From an uncultured Mediterraneibacter sp. (GTDB taxonomy: Bacteria > Bacillota > Clostridia > Lachnospirales > Lachnospiraceae): 19,653 bases of DNA. Numbering within the stretch: position 1 is the first letter of the stretch; each line of letters starts with the position of its first letter. The stretch spans positions 1 through 19,653 of the forward strand of contig NZ_CAKRGI010000036.1 in assembly GCF_934330165.1 (NCBI RefSeq), in the 5' to 3' direction. The position numbers and the translations under genes are program-made. Of this stretch, positions 14,581-19,653 are shown piece by piece. The notes under the pieces were generated by a model. It made no database searches and was not told the DNA's origin. It saw nothing but the letters and a program-made list of their open reading frames with translations.

Positions 14581-15867
14581 TTATTTTTCTTCAAGGATCT
14601 TCTCAATACTTACCAGCTTCACACTCAGTACGAAAATATCTGCTGCCATCTCAAGTTCCTCCGGAGTCGGATAAGACGGAGCGATACGGATATTGCTGTC
14701 ATGAGGATCTTTTCCGTAAGGGAACGTAGCTCCTGCCCCGGTCATCACTACACCCGCTTCTTTTGCCTTTGCCACGATCGCCTTTGCACATCCATCCAGT
14801 GCGTCAAAGGAGATAAAATAACCTCCCCTTGGTGCGATCCATGAACCGATCTCCAGTCCGCCCAGTTCTCTGTCCAGGACTTCCAGTACCGTCTCAAACT
14901 TCGGTCTTAAAATATCAGCATGTTTCTTCATATGCTCTACGATTCCATGGATATCTTTAAAGAATCTCACATGACGAAGCTGGTTTACCTTGTCATGTCC
15001 GATCGTCTGTACCTTCATCATATTACGAATATCTTTCAGGTTCGCATCTGATGCAGCCATTGCAGCAATTCCTGATCCAGGAAAACTGATCTTGGATGTA
15101 GATGAGAACTTATAGACCATATCCGGATTTCCCGCTTTTTTACACTCCATCAGAATCTCCAGCAAGTAATCCTGCTTGTCCTCGTACAGATGGTGAACAC
15201 AGTAGGCATTGTCCCAGAAAATACGGAAATCTTCTGCTGCCGGTTTCAGATTTGCAAAACGGAAGACTGTCTCATCTGAGTACGTGATTCCCTGTGGATT
15301 AGAATATTTCGGAACACACCAGATTCCTTTTACTGCAGGATCATTATTTACCAGTGCTTCTACCAGATCCATATCCGGACCTTCCGGTGTCATCGGAATA
15401 TTGATCATCTCAATTCCGAAATGCTCTGTAATTGCAAAGTGTCTGTCATATCCCGGAACAGGACAGAGGAATTTTACCTTATCAAGCTTACACCATGGTG
15501 TACTTCCCATAACTCCATGAGTCATTGCTCTTGCAACTGTATCATACATAACATTCAGACTTGAATTACCAAAAATGATCACATTATCCCTTGGTACTTC
15601 CATCATATCTGCAAGAAGCTGCTTTGCTTCATCGATTCCGTCAAGACCACCATAATTACGACAGTCAACGCCATTGGCGCAGGTCAGCTCTTCACTACTG
15701 TTCAGTACATCCATCATCCCCATTGACAGATTCAGCTGGTCTGCAGCCGGTTTACCTCTGGACATATCCAGTGAAAGACCTTTCGCCTTAATCTCTTCAA
15801 AGCGGGCTTCCAGTCCGTTCTTTAACTCTAATAACTCTTCTTTGCTCAAATCTTTGTATGCAGTCAT
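14581..15867 (-). CDS. Aspartate aminotransferase-type class I aminotransferase
   Basis: A 428-residue PLP enzyme resembling the AspT-type aspartate aminotransferases of Corynebacterium (Asp_aminotransf family, about 425 residues) rather than the classical AspC type. The N-terminus SLDMSRGKPAADQLNLS (32-48) is characteristic. NYGGLDGIDEAK follows at 71-82, the PLP loop FGNSSLN at 99-105, Asn190 in YSNPQG, Asp219 in IFWDNAY, and the Schiff-base Lys259 in SSTSKISFPGSG. Arg in the C-terminal NIRIAPSYPT segment should bind the substrate carboxylate. It would interconvert aspartate plus 2-oxoglutarate with oxaloacetate plus glutamate; other amino acids are possible. GGAGGAATC precedes the ATG at 15867, and the promoter is at 15925-15953. 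Confidence 0.9.
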   Translation of the reverse strand: MTAYKDLSKEELLELKNGLEARFEEIKAKGLSLDMSRGKPAADQLNLSMGMMDVLNSSEELTCANGVDCRNYGGLDGIDEAKQLLADMMEVPRDNVIIFGNSSLNVMYDTVARAMTHGVMGSTPWCKLDKVKFLCPVPGYDRHFAITEHFGIEMINIPMTPEGPDMDLVEALVNNDPAVKGIWCVPKYSNPQGITYSDETVFRFANLKPAAEDFRIFWDNAYCVHHLYEDKQDYLLEILMECKKAGNPDMVYKFSSTSKISFPGSGIAAMAASDANLKDIRNMMKVQTIGHDKVNQLRHVRFFKDIHGIVEHMKKHADILRPKFETVLEVLDRELGGLEIGSWIAPRGGYFISFDALDGCAKAIVAKAKEAGVVMTGAGATFPYGKDPHDSNIRIAPSYPTPEELEMAADIFVLSVKLVSIEKILEEK

Positions 15868-15924
15868 TGCAGGATTCCTCCACTCTTTCTTGAATACTCT
15901 TGTAACATTGCCACATTAACTTTT

Positions 15925-15953
15925 ATTGTATACAACTTTTGACATTTCGTCAA
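15925..15953 (-). promoter_or_regulatory. Promoter of the aminotransferase gene
   Basis: On the minus strand TTGACG (15948-15953), a 17-base spacer, and TACAAT (15925-15930). The leader to the ATG at 15867 is about 50 bases. Confidence 0.75.
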
Positions 15954-16108
15954 TGGTTTCTTGCATTTTTGTCAGTTTACATTGAATTTTATGGTTTTAT
16001 TTTTATCTTTTTGCATTTTTTTATCTTTATTCATGCATTTTCTTCTTTTCATTTTTTCACTTTTCTTTTCCTTTTTTCTACTTTTATGATATGATGTTGA
16101 AGACAACA

Positions 16109-16130
16109 AGGAAAATCTGTTGATTTTCCT
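16109..16130 (+). promoter_or_regulatory. Hairpin in the gloA-like gene leader
   Basis: AGGAAAATC and GATTTTCCT form a perfect 9-bp stem with a TGTT loop, ending 14 bases before the ribosome site GGAGG (16145-16149). No U run follows. A likely -10 (TATGAT at 16085-16090 or 16090-16095) lies upstream without a clear -35, so the hairpin would be in the 5' leader or be an operator at the start site. Confidence 0.4.
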
Positions 16131-16157
16131 AAACTAATCACCACGGAGGTATCTTTT

Positions 16158-16523
16158 ATGAAATTCACTTTTGCTCACAATAATCTGAATGTATATGATC
16201 TTGAAAAATCACTGGATTTTTATGAAAAGGCATTGGATCTGAAGGTTGTACGAACCTTTGAACCGGAAGATAAAAGTTTTAAGCTTGTCTATCTCAGTGA
16301 CGGTTCCACTCCTCACCAACTGGAGCTGACTTGGCTGCGTGATATGGATCGCCCCTACAATCTCGGTGATAATGAATTCCATCTTGCTTTTGTTGTAGAC
16401 GATTTCGATGCTGCTTATAAAAAGCACAAAGAGATGGGATGTATCTGCTTTGAGAATCCATCCATGGGAATTTATTTTATTTCTGACCCGGACGGATACT
16501 GGCTGGAAGTTGTGCCTGCATAG
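16158..16523 (+). CDS. gloA: Glyoxalase I-like VOC protein
   Basis: A 121-residue enzyme of the short lactoylglutathione lyase type, which isomerises the adduct of methylglyoxal and a thiol. All four metal ligands expected of glyoxalase I are present: His7 (FAHNNLNV), Glu56 (QLELTW), His75 (EFHLAF) and Glu117 (WLEVVPA). The sequence lacks the insertions of the zinc-type enzymes, which fits the nickel/cobalt class. Family signatures YDLEKSLDFYEKAL (13-26) and ISDPDGYWLEVVP (108-120) are clear. Clostridia usually lack glutathione, so the thiol may differ and the symbol is by similarity. GGAGG precedes the ATG by eight bases; a T-rich tract and a hairpin lie upstream. It ends at the terminator 16536-16566. 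Confidence 0.88.
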   Translation: MKFTFAHNNLNVYDLEKSLDFYEKALDLKVVRTFEPEDKSFKLVYLSDGSTPHQLELTWLRDMDRPYNLGDNEFHLAFVVDDFDAAYKKHKEMGCICFENPSMGIYFISDPDGYWLEVVPA

Positions 16524-16535
16524 TAAACAATCGCA

Positions 16536-16566
16536 AAAAAGTCATCGCTTACTGCGATGACTTTTT
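16536..16566. terminator. Compact bidirectional terminator
   Basis: AAAAAGTCATCGC and GCGATGACTTTTT form a perfect 13-bp stem with a 5-base loop, so both strands end in five or six U. It separates the convergent gloA-like and NlpC/P60 genes, 13 bases after the first and 10 bases after the second. Confidence 0.92.
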
Positions 16567-16576
16567 ATCTTTCCTG

Positions 16577-17692
16577 CTAATATCTCACATAGTATACCAC
16601 ACGGACTTTACTGACCTTGACCGGCACACCTGTCTGCTGTGCTTCAATCATCTGACCATTTCCTATGTAGATCGCCACATGTCCCGGTGTCCAGCAGATA
16701 TCTCCCGGCTGCGGATTACTGACGATCGTTCCACCCGCAAGAATCGAACCACTTGTTCTCGGGATCGACTTTCCTGCCTGTCTGTAACAATACTGAACCA
16801 GTCCTGAACAATCCAGTCCGACATATGGAGTTGTTCCACCCCATACATACGGAACACCGATCTGTGAATACGCTGCATCTACAATCGCATTTCCGGTACT
16901 TGGATTGTATGCAGCACCACTGTTCGTCGTACCGCTGTTCGCTGTTCCTCCGGTATTGGTTGTACCACCGTTGTTCGTTGTCCCTCCGGTATTCCGGTTA
17001 TTATTATTCTTCTTAGCCGCCTCGGCTGCCGCAGCTGCTTCTGCCGCTTTTCTTGCTTCTTCCTGACGCTTTGCCTCTTCCTCGGCTGCTTTCTTCACAG
17101 CTTCGTCAATCTGCACATCAAGATCCTTGATCTCTGAACTCTTCTCGGTGATCGTCGTATTCAGTTCAGTCTTCTGCTCTTCATACTCCGTCTGCGTCTT
17201 CTCAAGATCATCCATCTTTGTCTCAAGCGTATCCTTCAGCTCTGCAACTTTCTCTACTGTTGCTACATACTCATTCAGTTTCTTTCTGTCATAACTATGT
17301 AAATCCTGAGAATACTCTGCCTGCTTCAATGCACTTGTCGTATTGCCGGAAGAAAGTACCTTTTCCATAGTTGCACTTCCGGTTCCCGCCTCGTACATAT
17401 ACTTGATACGACGCTTCATTGCCTGATACTGCTGCTCCTGCTCTTCCTGAGCAGCTTTCAGATCTTCCTCTGTCTGCGAGATTTCTTCACCGGTCGTGAT
17501 CAGATCATTTTCCAGCTCCGAAATCTTTGTCATCAGAGAATTGAGCTGCGTCTGCAGGTTGTTCACCTGCTCCTCAGTATCCTTTTTCTGCTTCTTCAGA
17601 TCACTTACCTCATCTGCAAGAATCGGAGTGACTGAAAGTGAAAAGGTCAACGCTGCTGCAACAACTACACTGCAAATCTTCTTTAATTTCAT
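16577..17692 (-). CDS. Secreted coiled-coil NlpC/P60 peptidoglycan endopeptidase
   Basis: A 371-residue exported cell-wall hydrolase of the CwlO/PcsB style, cleaving stem-peptide bonds during growth or division. Residues 1-27 are a signal peptide (KLKK, hydrophobic core, cleavage near ILADE). Residues about 28-225 are a long coiled coil rich in Gln, Glu and Lys with an Ala-rich end, as in proteins regulated by FtsEX. Residues 229-262 are a flexible Asn/Gly/Thr linker. The NlpC/P60 domain (about 266-371) has Cys295 in GLDCSGLVQYC and His338 in PGHVAIYIGNG; the third catalytic position, 12 residues after the His, is Glu350 (MIEAQQ) rather than the more usual His. The start at 17692 is preceded by GGTGAAAAG, and the promoter is at 17742-17770. 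No cell-wall anchor is seen. Confidence 0.93.
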   Translation of the reverse strand: MKLKKICSVVVAAALTFSLSVTPILADEVSDLKKQKKDTEEQVNNLQTQLNSLMTKISELENDLITTGEEISQTEEDLKAAQEEQEQQYQAMKRRIKYMYEAGTGSATMEKVLSSGNTTSALKQAEYSQDLHSYDRKKLNEYVATVEKVAELKDTLETKMDDLEKTQTEYEEQKTELNTTITEKSSEIKDLDVQIDEAVKKAAEEEAKRQEEARKAAEAAAAAEAAKKNNNNRNTGGTTNNGGTTNTGGTANSGTTNSGAAYNPSTGNAIVDAAYSQIGVPYVWGGTTPYVGLDCSGLVQYCYRQAGKSIPRTSGSILAGGTIVSNPQPGDICWTPGHVAIYIGNGQMIEAQQTGVPVKVSKVRVVYYVRY

Positions 17693-17741
17693 CTTTTCAC
17701 CAATCCTTATTATATTATCTATGTCCCCACATATATCGTTC

Positions 17742-17770
17742 ATGATACAACATCAGACAGCTTTTTTCAA
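17742..17770 (-). promoter_or_regulatory. Promoter of the NlpC/P60 gene
   Basis: On the minus strand TTGAAA (17765-17770), a 17-base spacer, and TATCAT (17742-17747). The leader is about 43 bases. A second TATAAT lies at about 17709-17714 without a matching -35. No clear terminator separates this promoter from the upstream serine dehydratase operon, so some read-through is possible. Confidence 0.6.
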
Positions 17771-17926
17771 CAGATTTATACGAATCATCCTTAAAAACTA
17801 CAAAAACTGCCTGAAAAAGCGGTTGCATCTTCTGCTCTATCTTCTTTTAAAAACTTTTCTGTCAAAGACATATCCCATCATTTTTTCCATTCATATAAAT
17901 CATTATAATAAATAATCGATGAAAAT

Positions 17927-18844
17927 TCAATCCATTTTTAACATTTCTGTAACATTTAACATTTTTTTCATAATCTTTTTTGCAGATTCCGTCACGGCAA
18001 GTCCCCCCATACCAGTTTCCTTCAGACAAACAGGAAGTTCATTCCCGATCCGTCTCATACTGTCGATCGTATCATCCGGTGATATTGCACTGACGATTCC
18101 TGCCATGGCGAGCTGTGCTGCAGATATTGCATTGACTACTCCCGCAACATTCCGCTTGATACAGGGAACTTCCACCAGTCCTCCCACCGGATCACACGTC
18201 AGCCCCAACATATTTTTCAGAGCAAAGGCTGCTGCCTGCATAATCTGCCGGGTCGTACCTCCCTGTAAGAAAGTCAATGCCCCGGCTGCCATGGCCGCTG
18301 CCGTTCCGATCTCTGCCTGACATCCACCGGATGCTCCTGCGATGGACGCATTTTCTGCAATCACCTTACCAATTCCCGCTGCCGTAAAAAGTGCCTGCAC
18401 TATCCGCTCTTCTGCCGGATCATCTCCTGATACCTCTGATTCTGCCACGACTTCTTCATAACTTATAAGTACTGCTGGGATCACTCCGCACGAACCTGCA
18501 GTCGGAGCAGCAACGATCCGCTTCATACAGGCATTGGACTCTCCCATTTTCAATGCTTTCTCCATTGCCAGAGCCATGTAGCCACTGCACAGATTTTTGC
18601 CGGTCATATTAAACCGCTGCATTTTTTCTCCATCCCCGCCAGCCATGCCACTTGCCGAACGAAGCTCTGCATCATATCCCTCATCCGCAGCCTTCATTTC
18701 ATGATACATCTGACGCATTCTTTCAAAAATCTGTTTTTCCGTCTCATCTGTCTCTGTCTGCTCTGCCTTCAGTACGATCTTCCATACCGGTTTCTTTTCT
18801 GTCTTGCAAAGTTTTTCCAACTGTCTGATACTATGATATTCCAT
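17927..18844 (-). CDS. sdaAA: L-serine dehydratase, iron-sulfur alpha subunit
   Basis: A 305-residue subunit that deaminates L-serine to pyruvate and ammonia, in a complex with the beta subunit encoded just upstream. The cluster cysteines follow the known C-x41-C-x10-C pattern: Cys175 (ASGGCQAEIG), Cys217 (GLTCDPVGG) and Cys228 (VEVPCIKRN), holding an oxygen-sensitive [4Fe-4S] cluster. Other signatures are PTAGSCGVIPAVL at 114-126 and ENASIAGASGG at 164-174. The length suits the two-gene Gram-positive form. The ATG at 18844 starts two bases after the beta-subunit stop (TAA-GG-ATG), with GGAGG upstream inside the beta gene, so the two are coupled. No strong terminator follows. Confidence 0.96.
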   Translation of the reverse strand: MEYHSIRQLEKLCKTEKKPVWKIVLKAEQTETDETEKQIFERMRQMYHEMKAADEGYDAELRSASGMAGGDGEKMQRFNMTGKNLCSGYMALAMEKALKMGESNACMKRIVAAPTAGSCGVIPAVLISYEEVVAESEVSGDDPAEERIVQALFTAAGIGKVIAENASIAGASGGCQAEIGTAAAMAAGALTFLQGGTTRQIMQAAAFALKNMLGLTCDPVGGLVEVPCIKRNVAGVVNAISAAQLAMAGIVSAISPDDTIDSMRRIGNELPVCLKETGMGGLAVTESAKKIMKKMLNVTEMLKMD

Positions 18845-18846
18845 CC

Positions 18847-19515
18847 TTATCTTCCTCCGGCTTTCTTCAGATAGGTTACCTTGATGATTCCTTTCACTTT
18901 TTCCAACCACTCCAGTCCGTCTTCCGGCACATCCTGATCACATTCTACAACCATGACTGCACGACCGCCTTTACCGGAACGATATAACTGAAGCGTCGCA
19001 ATATTGATCTTTTTCTGTGCAAGCATGGAAGTCACCTCTGCCACATGCCCCGGCTGATCCTGATTATGGACGATCAAGGTCGGATTTTCACCTGAAAAAT
19101 TCGTCTCAATCCCATCGATCTGTGCGATATTGATCCTTCCTCCACCGATGGATTCTCCAATAATATCCAGTATTTTTCCTGAAACTCCTTTTAATTTCAG
19201 TTCCACTGTATTGGGATGTCCTTCCTTTAATCTTGCTTCTCCGAACTCAATTCCGACTTTCTTTTCTTCTGCAATCCGCAGACTGTCAGCGATTCTTTCA
19301 TCAGCAGGACTCATTCCCAGAAGTCCTGCCACAAGTGCCTTATCCGTTCCATGCCCTTTCCCGGTTGCAAGAAAGGATCCATAAAGGAGGATCCTTGCCT
19401 CTTTCACATCTTCTCCCAGTAGATTTCTTGCCACCAGACCAATTCTCGCCGCCCCTGCGGTATGGGAGCTGGACGGTCCGACCATAACCGGTCCGATAAT
19501 GTCAAAAATTCCCAT
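18847..19515 (-). CDS. sdaAB: L-serine dehydratase, iron-sulfur beta subunit
   Basis: A 222-residue subunit of the two-part iron-sulfur L-serine dehydratase. The family signature MVGPSSSHTAGAARIG lies at 11-26 and SIGGGRINIAQIDG in the middle. The C-terminal third (about 147-222) is an ACT domain (NPTLIVHNQDQPGHVAEVTS and on), thought to sense serine or tune activity. The ATG at 19515 has GGAGAG seven bases upstream; the frame is open to 19560 but the extension lacks family similarity. It is first in the sdaAB-sdaAA operon. No good promoter is visible between its start and the insertion-sequence-like end at 19585, so transcription may begin further right or from a weak site near AATAATATTG. 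Confidence 0.95.
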   Translation of the reverse strand: MGIFDIIGPVMVGPSSSHTAGAARIGLVARNLLGEDVKEARILLYGSFLATGKGHGTDKALVAGLLGMSPADERIADSLRIAEEKKVGIEFGEARLKEGHPNTVELKLKGVSGKILDIIGESIGGGRINIAQIDGIETNFSGENPTLIVHNQDQPGHVAEVTSMLAQKKINIATLQLYRSGKGGRAVMVVECDQDVPEDGLEWLEKVKGIIKVTYLKKAGGR

Positions 19516-19584
19516 CTTTTCTCTCCATTTCTGTCTGCCGATACCAGACTTCTCTGACAATATTATTTCCCAAAGGGCAAAAAA

Positions 19585-19653
19585 GAGGGTGTCGCAAAAT
19601 CATCAGATTAGATGATAGAGTGATGCCCTCGCTCTATCATATGTAAAAAATCG
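19585..19653. mobile_element. Possible insertion-sequence end at the window edge
   Basis: GAGGGTGTCGCAAAATC begins at 19585 and resembles, from memory, terminal inverted repeats of IS1182-like or related transposons of Clostridia. Inside it lies an 11-bp stem, ATGATAGAGTG with CGCTCTATCAT, around 7 bases (about 19611-19641). No transposase, second end or target duplication is in the window, so this is only a suggestion. Confidence 0.3.

Noticed and set aside
16900..17000. Repeated TTGTTCGT/CCTCCGGT segments as a DNA repeat element
   Set aside because: They encode the Asn/Gly/Thr linker of the NlpC/P60 protein; codon-level low complexity is enough to explain them.
17715..17828. Minus-strand 37-codon frame between sdaAA and the NlpC/P60 gene
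   Set aside because: Weak start context and it overlaps the NlpC/P60 promoter; unlike the 42-residue ORF at 13219 it has no coupling to the next gene.

Overview
The window (about 42% GC by eye, AT-rich spacers, strong AGGAGG-type ribosome sites, consensus sigma-A-like promoters) looks like the chromosome of a Gram-positive anaerobe of the Clostridia, most likely a gut Lachnospiraceae. This rests on the two-gene iron-sulfur serine dehydratase, AsnA, the PcsB-like NlpC/P60 hydrolase and the general style of the proteins. It is mostly housekeeping and metabolic DNA. I see no defence system, CRISPR array, prophage, rRNA or tRNA inside the window.

Layout. 1-564: no gene. It holds three tandem minus-strand promoters (TTGACA, 17-base spacers) firing out of the left edge, very like an rRNA-operon promoter region, with a terminator behind them. 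565-1837: a VOC/glyoxalase-fold protein (-) and a short RsuA-like pseudouridine synthase (+). 1989-5808: glgP-malQ operon (-) for alpha-glucan breakdown, divergent from an AraC-type regulator (6029-6910, +); the two promoters seem to share one self-complementary -35 box. 6969-8843: operon (-) of a multi-span membrane protein with a 39-bp-repeat acidic tail, followed by a PHP-family phosphoesterase. 9038-10048: asnA (+). 10254-12450: NhaC antiporter followed, one base after its stop, by a C39-like cysteine peptidase (-). 12563-13347: a previously hidden 42-residue ORF overlapping the start of a HAD phosphatase (-). 13465-14472: YeiH-type transporter (+). 14581-15867: aspartate-type aminotransferase (-). 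16158-16523: GloA-like glyoxalase (+). 16577-17692: secreted coiled-coil NlpC/P60 peptidoglycan hydrolase (-). 17927-19515: sdaAB-sdaAA L-serine dehydratase operon (-). 19585-19653: sequence resembling the terminal repeat of an insertion sequence running off the right edge.

How the genes relate. GlgP and MalQ together turn maltodextrins or glycogen into glucose-1-phosphate and glucose, probably under the adjacent AraC regulator. Serine dehydratase feeds pyruvate metabolism, and AsnA and the aminotransferase work around aspartate. Four convergent gene pairs are each separated by a hairpin that can terminate on one or both strands. The items most worth a second look are the triple promoter array, the 42-residue coupled ORF, the repeat-tailed membrane protein paired with a PHP enzyme, and the NhaC-peptidase coupling.
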